16,758 nt of DNA from JAJYIV01 sp964499955 (GTDB lineage Bacteria > Patescibacteriota > Patescibacteriia > UBA9934 > GWF2-40-263). How positions within the stretch are numbered: position 1 is the stretch's first letter; each line of letters begins with the position of its first letter. The translations under genes were made by a program, and so were the position numbers. This document shows positions 5,392 through 13,791 of this stretch, one piece after another. A model generated the notes under the pieces. That model was not told where the DNA came from. It did no database searches and saw only the letters and a program-made list of their open reading frames with translations. The stretch is from contig CAZCMI010000018.1 in assembly GCA_964499955.1 (NCBI GenBank), positions 1 to 16,758 on the forward strand, in the 5' to 3' direction.

Positions 5392-6753
5392 ATGATCCCC
5401 CCGTCCATCAAGGTCAAAAACGGCGCCCTGCCCGACGAACCGGGCGTGTATTTCTATTACGACGCCGCGGGGGAACTGCTGTACGTCGGCAAGGCCACGT
5501 CTTTGCGCCGCCGCGTCGGTTCGTACTTCGCCAAGGAGCAGGACCCGCGCATCGGCGACATGGTGGCGCGCATCGCCCGCATCGACTACCGGGAAACGCC
5601 CACCGTGATCGAGGCACTGGTGCTCGAAGCCAACCAGATCAAGGCCCTCAAGCCGAAATACAACATCCTCCAGCGCGACGACAAAACGTACTTGTACCTC
5701 GTCATCACCCGGGACGCCTATCCCCGCCCGATGCTCATGCGCGGGCTGGACTTGGAACGGCTGGGCGTGAACCCCTTCGCCAAGAAATTGGAAGGCGAGG
5801 CGAAGAAACGTTTTTTGGCCGTGTTCGGCCCGTATACGAGCGGCCCGGCGTTGCGCAAGGCCCTGGACATCGTGCGGCGCGCGGTGCCGTGGAGCGTCTG
5901 CCGTCCGCCGGAGGAAACCGGCCGCGTGAAACCGTGCTTCGACGTCGGGCTGAAGAAATGCCCCGGCGTGTGCATCGGTGCGGTTTCGAAAAAGGAATAC
6001 CGGCACGTCATCCGGCAGCTCATGTGGTTCTTCGAAGGGAAGAAAAAGCGCCTGCTGACGGATTTGAAAAAGGAGATGAACGACGCGGCGGCGGCCTTGG
6101 ATTTCGAACGGGCGGCGCGGCTGCGCAACGGCGTCGAGGCGCTGGAGCACGTGCGGGACGTGGCGCTGATCACGCGGGAAGACCCGCTGCCGTTTTTCAC
6201 CCCGCCGAAGGGCGCGGCCGAAGGGTTCGTCGATTTAAACGGGCGCGTCGAGGCGTATGACATCGCCCATTTGTCCGGCACGTCGGCGGTGGCGTCCATG
6301 GTGGTGTTCGAATACGGGCGTCCGGCCAAGCAGGCGTACCGCCGGTTCCGCATCAAAACCGCCCAGGGCGGCGACGACTTCGCCTCGATGGAAGAAGTCC
6401 TGCGCCGGCGCCTGAAGCGCGCGCAAACGCACCCGCACGCCTGGCCGCTGCCGCAGGTGATGGTCATCGACGGCGGAGAAGGGCAGGTGGCCGTGGCGGA
6501 GAAGGTGATGGCGGAGTTCCGTGGCAGCCCGGGCGCCCCGGAGGCCGTCCCGAAAATCATCGGCATCGCCAAGGGCTTCGACCGCAAGCAGGACCGGCTG
6601 GTGTACGACCGCTCCGATCCGGAGTTGGCGCGCATCGCCTCGGCGGGGAAAGAGCTGTTCCAACGCGCCCGCGACGAAGCCCACCGCTTCGCCGGCGCCT
6701 ACCACCGCCTGCTGCGGAGCAAACGTTCGTTAGGAACGGGAAAGGGAAGATGA
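5392..6753 (+). CDS. uvrC: Excinuclease ABC subunit C, short form lacking the C-terminal HhH domain
   Basis: UvrC makes both incisions in nucleotide excision repair with UvrA/UvrB. Domains in order: GIY-YIG nuclease (GVY at 18-20, YVG at 31-33, R39-R41, EALVLEANQIK); four cysteines C170, C182, C190, C194, whose 12-8-4 spacing equals that of the E. coli UvrC iron-sulfur ligands (154/166/174/178); a UvrB-interacting UVR motif (about 223-256); and an RNase H-like nuclease with D290 (AYDIAH), D328/D329 (GGDDFASM), D360 (VIDGGEGQ) and H431 (RDEAHRFA). The protein ends at residue 453, right after that domain. Typical UvrC (about 600 residues) continues into a tandem helix-hairpin-helix domain, absent here. 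The start at 5392 fits the family N-terminus. Its TGA is embedded in the next promoter's extended -10. Confidence 0.95.
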   Translation: MIPPSIKVKNGALPDEPGVYFYYDAAGELLYVGKATSLRRRVGSYFAKEQDPRIGDMVARIARIDYRETPTVIEALVLEANQIKALKPKYNILQRDDKTYLYLVITRDAYPRPMLMRGLDLERLGVNPFAKKLEGEAKKRFLAVFGPYTSGPALRKALDIVRRAVPWSVCRPPEETGRVKPCFDVGLKKCPGVCIGAVSKKEYRHVIRQLMWFFEGKKKRLLTDLKKEMNDAAAALDFERAARLRNGVEALEHVRDVALITREDPLPFFTPPKGAAEGFVDLNGRVEAYDIAHLSGTSAVASMVVFEYGRPAKQAYRRFRIKTAQGGDDFASMEEVLRRRLKRAQTHPHAWPLPQVMVIDGGEGQVAVAEKVMAEFRGSPGAPEAVPKIIGIAKGFDRKQDRLVYDRSDPELARIASAGKELFQRARDEAHRFAGAYHRLLRSKRSLGTGKGR

Positions 6754-6771
6754 TACAATTGCGATATCATC
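6749..6771. promoter_or_regulatory. Inverted repeat over the A2M promoter (possible operator)
   Basis: GATGATA (6749-6755) and TATCATC (6765-6771) are a perfect 7-bp inverted repeat with a 9-nt spacer. They straddle the extended -10 (6751-6759) and the predicted start at 6766, the geometry of a repressor site. A related GATGATATC occurs at 11890-11898 before the Memo-CapA gene. Confidence 0.35.
6751..6759 (+). promoter_or_regulatory. Extended -10 promoter of the A2M-like gene
   Basis: TGATACAAT carries an extended TG and TACAAT (6754-6759), one base off consensus. Its first TGA is the uvrC stop codon. Predicted start is 6766, with a 24-nt leader to ATG 6790. Confidence 0.55.
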
Positions 6772-6789
6772 CGCGTCTTCCAACTTTCT

Positions 6790-9700
6790 ATGAACTTGCT
6801 TCCCGAAGACCAAGGATTTCCTCAAGAGCAGAGGAAGTCCTTTTCGTTCTCGCGGTTCACGCCGCGCCGCGGCACGTGGGCTCTTGCCGCGACGGCCACC
6901 GCCGCGTTGACCGTCATTGTCATCGCCGTTTTGGTGTTCCAGCCGTTCGCCGGCGTGCAGCCCGCCTTCGCCCAGGACGATTTCACTCTTGCGCCCGAGT
7001 CGGCCGGGGCCATGGGCGTGGCGCCCGATTCCGCGTTCCTGCTGACCGCCCGCGAGCCGGTGCAGGCAGAAGACGTTCGTGCCCGCCTGGCTGTGCGCGG
7101 GGCCGACGAACCGCTTGTCACGCAGGTGGACGCGCACCGTGTGCGCATCGCTTTCGCCGACCCGCTGCCGGAACGCGCCGTGGTGGCCTTCCAGTTGGCG
7201 GCGGAAACGCGCCCGTACGCCTGGGCCTTCCAAACGGCCGAACCTCTGCGCGTGGTTTCCACGTTGCCGGGGCCGCAGGCCGTGCGCGTGCCGGTGAACA
7301 CCGGTATCGAGGTGGCGTTGAACACCGACGTCGTTTCGCTCGATGCCTTCCAGGCGGCGTTTTCCATCGAACCGGCCGTGGCCGGGCGCTTCGAGCAGCA
7401 CCGCCGCACGTTCGTGTTCGTGCCGAACCGTCCGTTGGAGGCGGCCACGGCGTACACCGTCACGATCTCCGGCCGTCTGTCCGCCGACGCCGCGCCGGGG
7501 GAAGGAGAGGATTACGCGTTCGCATTTGAAACCGCCGCCACTGAAACGGGCCGCGGCGAGTCCGGCTTCTCGCTGTCCCTGCCTTCGCCGTTCTTCCCGC
7601 CGGACCAAGCACCGTTCGTGAACGTCTATTTGTACAGCGGCGCGTCCGGGGCGGATCGCGCGATGGACGTGCGCGTGCGGCAGTTTCCGAACGCGGACAC
7701 CTATCTTGCCGCGTTGGATGGATACGAACGGACGAGCTGGCGGCAATACGTCGATTTGGACGCCGTTTCCGGCACGGCGGCGCTGCCCGTCGTCGCGACG
7801 TTCCAGGCGCCCGTTCAGTCCACGGGCCGGTATGGGTCCGCCGTCGCGTTCCCGGACCCGCTGCCGCGCGGCTATTACGTGGCGGACTTCGCGTTGGAAG
7901 GGCGGCCGACGGACACCCCGGGCGCGCCGGACACGCGCCGGGCGTATTTCCAGGTGACCGAAGTGGCGGCCTACGCCGTCGTGGCCGTGAACGAAACCTT
8001 GGTGTGGGTGAACGACACGGAAACCGGCGGCCCGTTGGCCGGGGCGGAAATCGCCGTGTTGGGCGCGGGAGGCGAGGCGCACACGGACGCCTCCGGGGTG
8101 GCCCGCGTGGTGCCCGACGGCGAGGGAGCGACCCGCCTGCGCGTGCGGGCGAAAGGCCAGGACGTCTTTTTGCCCGTCGCACCGCTGGAACCGGAACCGT
8201 CCGATTCCCGCTGGACCTATTTCTACACCGACCGGCCCATGTACCAGCCCACGGACACGGTGCAGTTCTTCGGCTTTGCCGAGGCCCGCGCGGATGGCTC
8301 GCGCCCGCAGCGGGTGCAGGCCTCGTTCGGCTCTTACGAGCGTCCGTTTGAACGCGCGACGGCGGACGTGGGTGCGGACGGCGTCTTCCACGGAACGATG
8401 GACATTCGGCAGGTGCCGCCAGGCTATTACGCGCTTACGTTTACGGACGCGGACACGGGCACCCAGATCGGCGGTCATGGCGTGTCGGTGTCCGAATACG
8501 TGAAGCCGGCGTATTTCCTCACGCTCACGCCGGATACCCTGGCCGCCTTCGATGGCGACCGGGTGGGGTTTGCCGTGCGCGGGGAATTCTTCGACGGGAC
8601 GCCCATGAAGGGCTTGCAGGTGCGTGTGGGAGCGAACCGAACGGAGCAGCAGACCGTCACGCTGGACGGCAACGGCCACGGACGCAGCGAGCTGACGGTG
8701 ACGGGCGGGTCGTCGTGGGGGCCGGATGTGCTGTGGCTGACGGCGGAACCGGCGCGGCCGGAAGAAGGCGAAATCCGCGCCACCGCGGGCATCTACGTCT
8801 TCGGGCCGGACGTGTCTTTGCGCGTGCGCGAGGAACGCGCCGCGGCGGGCGGGGAGGACCGCTACGTGGTGACGGCGCGTACGGTGCGCCCCGCGCCCAC
8901 GTGGAACGCTGAGGAAGCGTCGAGCGGCCCGCGCGCCGGGTTGGCCGTGCGGATGCAGGTGACGGAATACACGTACGACCGCGTCGAAACGGGGACGTAC
9001 TACGATTTTGTCAACAAGCGGACGGTGCCGCAGTACCGGTATGACCGCCGCGAGCGGGACCTGGGCGAGACGGTCCTGGTGACGGGCGCGGACGGAACGG
9101 TTTCGTTTCCGGCGCCGCCCACCCGGCCCGACGCGAATTACGCCCTCACGTTTTCGGCCGTGGACGGGCGCGGCCGCACGGCGACGGCCCAAACCGAAGC
9201 GCGCCGCTTTCCGCTGGTCTTCGACGAACAGCCCGGCCTGTTCTTCTTCAATCCCGACGCGCCGGAATCGGACCGGTGGAACAACACGCACGCCTACGCG
9301 CCCGGCAGCCCGGTGCGGTTGGAGGTGCGCGAGCGCGGCGACGGGGCGGAGGCCGTTGGTGCGGCCCGCTACCTGTATTTCCGCGCCGCCGAGGGTATCC
9401 GGCATACGGAAGTGACGGACCAGGCGGCGCATGCCTTCGTCTTCGGCGAGGCCGACGTGCCGAACGTGCACGTGTTCGGTGCGCGCTTCGACGGGCGGGG
9501 GTATTTTCCCATCGACCAGGGAGGAAATGAGTGGAGGTGGGGCGCCGGCTTTTCCAGCGGGTACGTGGTGACCACGGACCTGTCTTCCCGCGCGCTGACG
9601 GTGGAAACGGAAGCCGCCCGCGCGTCGTACCGGCCCGGGGAGACGGTCGAATTGGCCGTGCGCGTGCGCGACGCCCAAGGCCGCCCCGTGGCGGCGACGG

Positions 9701-11742
9701 TGAACCTGAACGTCGTGGACGAGGCCTATTACGCCCTGGTGGAAGATGCGGCCGATCCGCTGCCCGCCCTGTATGCGCGCGTCCCCTCCGGCGTGCGGCA
9801 GACCTTCATTTCCCATGATGCCCGCCTGGCCGGGTTAAGTGCGGCCGAAGGAGGCGGCGGGGGAGACCGGGACATGGGCAGTCCGCGCAAGGATTTCGAA
9901 GACACGGCGGCGTTCCGCACCGTGCGGACGGCGGCCGACGGCACGGCCCGTGTTTCTTTCACTCTGCCGGACAACATCACCACCTGGCGCGTGACGGCCC
10001 ACGCCCTGGACGCCGCGGGCAAGCGCGCGGGCATTTCCCGCACGCCCGTGGTCGCCAGCATGCCGTTTTTCGTCACGCCGGTGATCCGCGAGAAATATCT
10101 GCCTCAGGACGCGCCGGTGATTCTGGTACGCGCGGGCGGGACGGCCGTCGGGACGTCGGACGCCGTGACGTACCGCATCCGCGTGCCGGGGGAGGACGTC
10201 GAACGCACGGCTTCGGCCGCGGCGGGGGAGACCCTGCGCGTTCCGTTGCCGCCGTTGCCCAAGGGCACGCATGAAATCATCATCGAAGGGCGCAGCGGCG
10301 CGCACGTGGACGCCGTCTCGCGCCAGGTGGCCATCGTCGATTCTTGGTTCACCCGGCCCACGGTGGCGCGCGTGTCGTTGGGAAGCGGGCCGACCGCGTT
10401 GACGGGCGCCGCCGACGGTGTCACGCACGTGACCTTCGTGGACGGCGGCCGCGGGCAATATCTGACGGATCTGTACGGCCTGGCCATGGGTGCGGGCGAT
10501 CGCGCGGACCAGTTGGCCGCCGCCTCTGCCGCCACGCGCATCTTGAACGAGGTGTTCGGGGAGGAGGTGCCAGAACCCGAGCCGTCCTTCGAGGCGTACC
10601 AGCCGTGGGGCACCGGTCTTCTGCTCCTGCCGTACGGCTCGCCTGATCCGGAACTGACGGCGCGCGTGGCCCTGTTGGGCGACACACCGTTCGACGAAGC
10701 GGGCATGGCCCGGTATTTGCAGGAGGCGGTGGACGACGCTTCTTCGCCGCGTGAAGCGGCCCAGGCACTGGCGGGCCTTGCCTCGTTGGGTGAACCCGCG
10801 CTGTTGGATCTGCAGCGGCTGTTGGCGGACCCTCGTGCCGACGACGATACGCGCCTTTCCGCCGCGCTGGGCCTGTACCTGGCGGGAGACGAAGAAGGCG
10901 CCCGCGCCGTGTACCGTTCCTTCGCCGAGCGGCTGCGGCGGCAGGAAGGCGTGGCGTATTTGCCCGCCGGCGGGCAGGACCAGGCCGAACGCACGGCCGC
11001 GTTGGCGGTGCTGGCGGCCGGTTTGGGCGAACCCGACGCGCGCGAACTGTACGCGTTCTTGCGCCGGGGCATCCACACGGACGCCTGGCTCGGCATCGAG
11101 CAGATCGCCGCGTTGCGCGCGCTGATCGCCCGGGCACCGGTGGAAAACGCCACGGTCGCCTACACGTTGAACGGGGAGCGCCAGACCGTCGAACTCGCCG
11201 GTGGGGCGCGCACGTTGGCCGTGCGTGCGTTCGAACTGGCCGATTTGGATCCGCGCGTGGTGGAGGGGACGGCGGACGCCGTGTTGCGCCACGAGCGCCC
11301 GGCCGTGGCGGGCGAGCCGTCGGACCCGGCCCTGCGCGTGTCCCGCACGTATTCCGTGGACGGCGTGGCGACCACGACGTTCCGGGAAGGCGACGTAGTG
11401 AAGGTCTCCCTTTCGTACGAGGCGCCGCGGCAGAACGTCACGCATTGGACGTCCTACCGCCTGGTGGACGTGCTGCCGTCCGGCCTCGCGCCGATCACCT
11501 CCGCCGGAGGGTACGGGATGCGTCGGGAATCGTGCACGTGGCATCCGTACGACGTGCAGGGCCAGCGCGTGTCCTTCTTCGTCGGTCCGGCGCTGTATGC
11601 GGGCTGCACCTCCATCGATTATTATGCCCGTGTGGTGACGCCGGGAACGTACGCCGCCGAACCCGTCTCCCTCGTCTCCGTCACCGACCCGAACCGCTTC
11701 GGCTATTCGCAAGAACAGGTCGTCGTGCGGATTGAGGAATGA
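6790..11742 (+). CDS. Alpha-2-macroglobulin-like large envelope protein, thioester-less
   Basis: This is a 1650-residue envelope protein. Residues 1-30 are cytoplasmic and basic; 30-50 form a membrane helix, followed by an AFA|Q site (59-61) that signal peptidase might cut. Next come an SbsA-type Ig-like (Big_5) domain (about 150-250), macroglobulin-like beta domains (YTDRPMYQPTDTVQF near 479; YRPGETVELAVRV...VVDEAYYAL near 946), the conserved A2M block DTAAFRTVRTAADG...LPDNITTWRVTA (about 1038-1073), an alpha-helical TED-like region (about 1195-1430) and C-terminal beta domains. Family members trap proteases, many through a GCxEQ thioester. Here the matching place reads GDRADQ (1236-1241), with no cysteine. 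Only two cysteines were found (C1582, C1606), both near the C-terminus and plausibly disulfide-bonded. No penicillin-binding pbpC partner is adjacent. Start context is CTTTCT-ATG, with no SD. Confidence 0.9.
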   Translation: MNLLPEDQGFPQEQRKSFSFSRFTPRRGTWALAATATAALTVIVIAVLVFQPFAGVQPAFAQDDFTLAPESAGAMGVAPDSAFLLTAREPVQAEDVRARLAVRGADEPLVTQVDAHRVRIAFADPLPERAVVAFQLAAETRPYAWAFQTAEPLRVVSTLPGPQAVRVPVNTGIEVALNTDVVSLDAFQAAFSIEPAVAGRFEQHRRTFVFVPNRPLEAATAYTVTISGRLSADAAPGEGEDYAFAFETAATETGRGESGFSLSLPSPFFPPDQAPFVNVYLYSGASGADRAMDVRVRQFPNADTYLAALDGYERTSWRQYVDLDAVSGTAALPVVATFQAPVQSTGRYGSAVAFPDPLPRGYYVADFALEGRPTDTPGAPDTRRAYFQVTEVAAYAVVAVNETLVWVNDTETGGPLAGAEIAVLGAGGEAHTDASGVARVVPDGEGATRLRVRAKGQDVFLPVAPLEPEPSDSRWTYFYTDRPMYQPTDTVQFFGFAEARADGSRPQRVQASFGSYERPFERATADVGADGVFHGTMDIRQVPPGYYALTFTDADTGTQIGGHGVSVSEYVKPAYFLTLTPDTLAAFDGDRVGFAVRGEFFDGTPMKGLQVRVGANRTEQQTVTLDGNGHGRSELTVTGGSSWGPDVLWLTAEPARPEEGEIRATAGIYVFGPDVSLRVREERAAAGGEDRYVVTARTVRPAPTWNAEEASSGPRAGLAVRMQVTEYTYDRVETGTYYDFVNKRTVPQYRYDRRERDLGETVLVTGADGTVSFPAPPTRPDANYALTFSAVDGRGRTATAQTEARRFPLVFDEQPGLFFFNPDAPESDRWNNTHAYAPGSPVRLEVRERGDGAEAVGAARYLYFRAAEGIRHTEVTDQAAHAFVFGEADVPNVHVFGARFDGRGYFPIDQGGNEWRWGAGFSSGYVVTTDLSSRALTVETEAARASYRPGETVELAVRVRDAQGRPVAATVNLNVVDEAYYALVEDAADPLPALYARVPSGVRQTFISHDARLAGLSAAEGGGGGDRDMGSPRKDFEDTAAFRTVRTAADGTARVSFTLPDNITTWRVTAHALDAAGKRAGISRTPVVASMPFFVTPVIREKYLPQDAPVILVRAGGTAVGTSDAVTYRIRVPGEDVERTASAAAGETLRVPLPPLPKGTHEIIIEGRSGAHVDAVSRQVAIVDSWFTRPTVARVSLGSGPTALTGAADGVTHVTFVDGGRGQYLTDLYGLAMGAGDRADQLAAASAATRILNEVFGEEVPEPEPSFEAYQPWGTGLLLLPYGSPDPELTARVALLGDTPFDEAGMARYLQEAVDDASSPREAAQALAGLASLGEPALLDLQRLLADPRADDDTRLSAALGLYLAGDEEGARAVYRSFAERLRRQEGVAYLPAGGQDQAERTAALAVLAAGLGEPDARELYAFLRRGIHTDAWLGIEQIAALRALIARAPVENATVAYTLNGERQTVELAGGARTLAVRAFELADLDPRVVEGTADAVLRHERPAVAGEPSDPALRVSRTYSVDGVATTTFREGDVVKVSLSYEAPRQNVTHWTSYRLVDVLPSGLAPITSAGGYGMRRESCTWHPYDVQGQRVSFFVGPALYAGCTSIDYYARVVTPGTYAAEPVSLVSVTDPNRFGYSQEQVVVRIEE

Positions 11743-11744
11743 CA

Positions 11745-11916
11745 CGCAACGCCGACCGACCCTGCCTTCGCACGCCTTCCGTCCCGATATCCTCTTCCAA
11801 CCCGGTTCGGCCTCCTTCACGTCGGCCTCCCTCATGGTCGTCGAATCTCTGAGGTGGGAGCCGTGTAGATTCTCCGACCAAGGTTGTCAGATGATATCGG
11901 GTCGGTCGGCGTTGCG
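11745..11916. repeat. Perfect 18-bp inverted repeat enclosing nested stems (possible structured RNA)
   Basis: CGCAACGCCGACCGACCC (11745-11762) is the exact reverse complement of 11899-11916, 136 bp apart, in the gap between the A2M-like and Memo-CapA genes. Within it, GATATC at 11786-11791 can pair with GATATC at 11893-11898, stacking directly on the outer stem. TGGTCG-GAATCT (11835-11848) pairs with AGATTC-CGACCA (11867-11880) across a small internal loop. An alternative 9-bp pairing, CCCGATATC (11783-11791) with GATATCGGG (11893-11901), competes with the outer stem. No protein gene, T-tract terminator or convincing promoter was found here. It could be a small RNA, an intercistronic regulator or a MITE-like element; no target-site duplication is visible. 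Confidence 0.7.
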
Positions 11917-11946
11917 CCTGCTCCGTTTTCTACGACCCCCGTCCTT

Positions 11947-13773
11947 ATGTCCTTCCGCCGTTCATCCGTGATCCTGATTCTGACCCTCGTGCTCGGCGTT
12001 GTTGCCGTGGCGGCGTGGCTTGCGTTGGTGCGGCCGGGGCATATCACCGTGGACGTGCCCGTTCCGCCGTCGAACGTGGTGACCAGCCCGGTTCCGGCTT
12101 TGCCCTCTCCGCGTTTCAACGTGGACGGCCTTGAGGGAATTCAGCTGGCGTACCCCGCGGCCTTGGCGGTGCGCGAACGGGAAGAAGAACACGACCCCCA
12201 TCCGGTCCGGATCGCCGTGCTGCCGCACCATGCCGTAGCGGCGGAAACCATGGCGGCGTTTTGGGCGAATATCGCGGCCGCGGAACCGTCCGTGGTGGTG
12301 TTGGTGGGACCGGCGCATGAAAATCAAGGAACGGCCCTGGTGCAAACCACGGCTGGCACGTGGACCTCGCCGCTCGGCGACGTGCGCGCGGACGAACGCC
12401 TTGTGGCCCGCCTGCAGGAGCGCGGCGTGGCCGCCGTCGAACCCGGTTCGTTTTTGACCGAACACAGCATCGGCGTGCATGTGCCGTTTTTGACGGCCCT
12501 GCTTCCCGGGACGCCCATCCTGCCGATCATCGCCCAATCCCCGGCGGGGGAGGGCCAGGCCCGCGCCGTCGCCCAAGCCCTGGCGGACATGCTGCCGCCC
12601 GGCGCCGTGCTGGTGGCCAGCGTGGACTTCGCCCATGACCTGCCGGCGGAAGAAGCGGACGCCCGCGACGCCTTAACGGTCGCCCACGTCCGCGCCCGCG
12701 ACTACGCGGCCATCGCCCGCGCCGGTTCCGACCAGCTGGACGCACCGTTCGCCCTGATCCTCGCGTTGATGTGGCAGGAACGGGAGGCTTGCGACCTATC
12801 CGTGCGGTGGCGGGGAAACAGCAGCCGCCTCTTGGGCGACCCCGCGCAGCCCGGCACGAGTTACTTCGTCTACGAATGCCGCCATCTGCCGCCGCTCACG
12901 TTGAAGGCCGCCGGGGACGTCATGCTGGCCCGCGACGTCGGGGCGCGCCTGGCCCGCAACCCGGACATTCCCGCCGCCTTCGCCGACGCTCGTGCAGCGT
13001 TGGCGGGAGGCGACCTCATCGTGGCGAACTTGGAATCCGTTCTTTCCGCCCGCGAGGCGTATTGCGGCTCCGGCATCTGCTTCAAGGCCGACCCGGCGCG
13101 CGTGGACGCCCTGCAAGCCATGGGCCTCACCCATGCGATCGTGGCAAACAACCACGCGGGGGATTACGGCGAAGCCGCCTGGGAGGACTCCCGCGTCATC
13201 CTACGCGAGGCCGGTATCGTGCCAGTGGGCGGGTTCCGCAACGACGGCGAGACCGTCTTCACGGAAGCGGCGGGGCGCACGGTCGCCATGCTGGCGTTCG
13301 AAACCGTCGCACGGCCCCTGCAGCGGGAAGACGCGCTGCGCCGCATCCGCGAGGCGCGCCTATCGGCTGATCTCGTCGTCGCGTCTTTCCACTGGGGAAC
13401 GGAGTACGCGCACCATCCGGACCCGGCCGTGGTGTCCCTGGCCCGCGCGGCCGTGGACGCCGGGGCGGACCTCGTGCTCGGCCACCATCCGCACGTGCTG
13501 CAAGGCGTGGAACGCTACGGCGACGGCCTCATCCTCTACTCGCTCGGTAATTTTACTTTCGACCAGCCGTGGGACGCCACGCGCGAAAGCATGGTCGCCA
13601 CCGTCGGCTGGCACCGCGGCGAACGCACCATCGCCTTGGAACCCATGCGTCTGGAGGCCTGGCTGCCGCGCCGCGCCACGGAAGACGAACGCGCCGCCAC
13701 CTTAGAACGCCTGGCGTCCTGGAGCGCGCCGGACTTGCGCGAGGCGCTGAAAACCGGCATGATCGGGTGGTAA
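11947..13773 (+). CDS. Membrane-anchored Memo (AmmeMemoRadiSam protein B-like)/CapA fusion protein
   Basis: This is a 608-residue protein. An N-terminal membrane anchor (about 7-29) precedes a Memo domain (about 87-315) with PHH (H94/H95), GPAHENQG (H124), EHSIGVHVPFL, SVDFAH and C282. Human Memo binds metal through two His and one Cys, so a similar site seems kept. A CapA/PGA_cap calcineurin-like phosphoesterase domain follows (about 319-570): AAGDVMLARD (D324), ANLES, ANNHAGDYG, SFHWGTEY, GHHPHVLQG and YSLGNFTFD. CapA proteins are linked to poly-gamma-glutamate capsule or other envelope polymers. Both domains are predicted outside the membrane. ATG 11947 is preferred over an in-frame TTG at 11884 because the hydrophobic anchor follows at the normal distance and the TTG lies inside the inverted-repeat element. 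It heads an operon with the next two genes. Confidence 0.88.
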   Translation: MSFRRSSVILILTLVLGVVAVAAWLALVRPGHITVDVPVPPSNVVTSPVPALPSPRFNVDGLEGIQLAYPAALAVREREEEHDPHPVRIAVLPHHAVAAETMAAFWANIAAAEPSVVVLVGPAHENQGTALVQTTAGTWTSPLGDVRADERLVARLQERGVAAVEPGSFLTEHSIGVHVPFLTALLPGTPILPIIAQSPAGEGQARAVAQALADMLPPGAVLVASVDFAHDLPAEEADARDALTVAHVRARDYAAIARAGSDQLDAPFALILALMWQEREACDLSVRWRGNSSRLLGDPAQPGTSYFVYECRHLPPLTLKAAGDVMLARDVGARLARNPDIPAAFADARAALAGGDLIVANLESVLSAREAYCGSGICFKADPARVDALQAMGLTHAIVANNHAGDYGEAAWEDSRVILREAGIVPVGGFRNDGETVFTEAAGRTVAMLAFETVARPLQREDALRRIREARLSADLVVASFHWGTEYAHHPDPAVVSLARAAVDAGADLVLGHHPHVLQGVERYGDGLILYSLGNFTFDQPWDATRESMVATVGWHRGERTIALEPMRLEAWLPRRATEDERAATLERLASWSAPDLREALKTGMIGW

Positions 13774-13791
13774 TCATCCATTTTTCCTCCT

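Noticed and set aside
6730..9816. A 1028-codon minus-strand open frame opposite the A2M-like gene
   Set aside because: Its translation is Arg/His/Gly-rich without domains and mirrors the A2M codons; the plus strand has clear family motifs. Long shadow frames are expected at this GC content.
11745..11916. Insertion sequence or transposase gene
   Set aside because: The inverted repeats enclose only 136 bp without a coding frame and lack visible target duplications; only a MITE-type explanation remains possible.
11884..11946. TTG start for the Memo-CapA gene
   Set aside because: It would add 21 residues overlapping the inverted repeat; ATG 11947 directly precedes the membrane anchor and fits the local start context.
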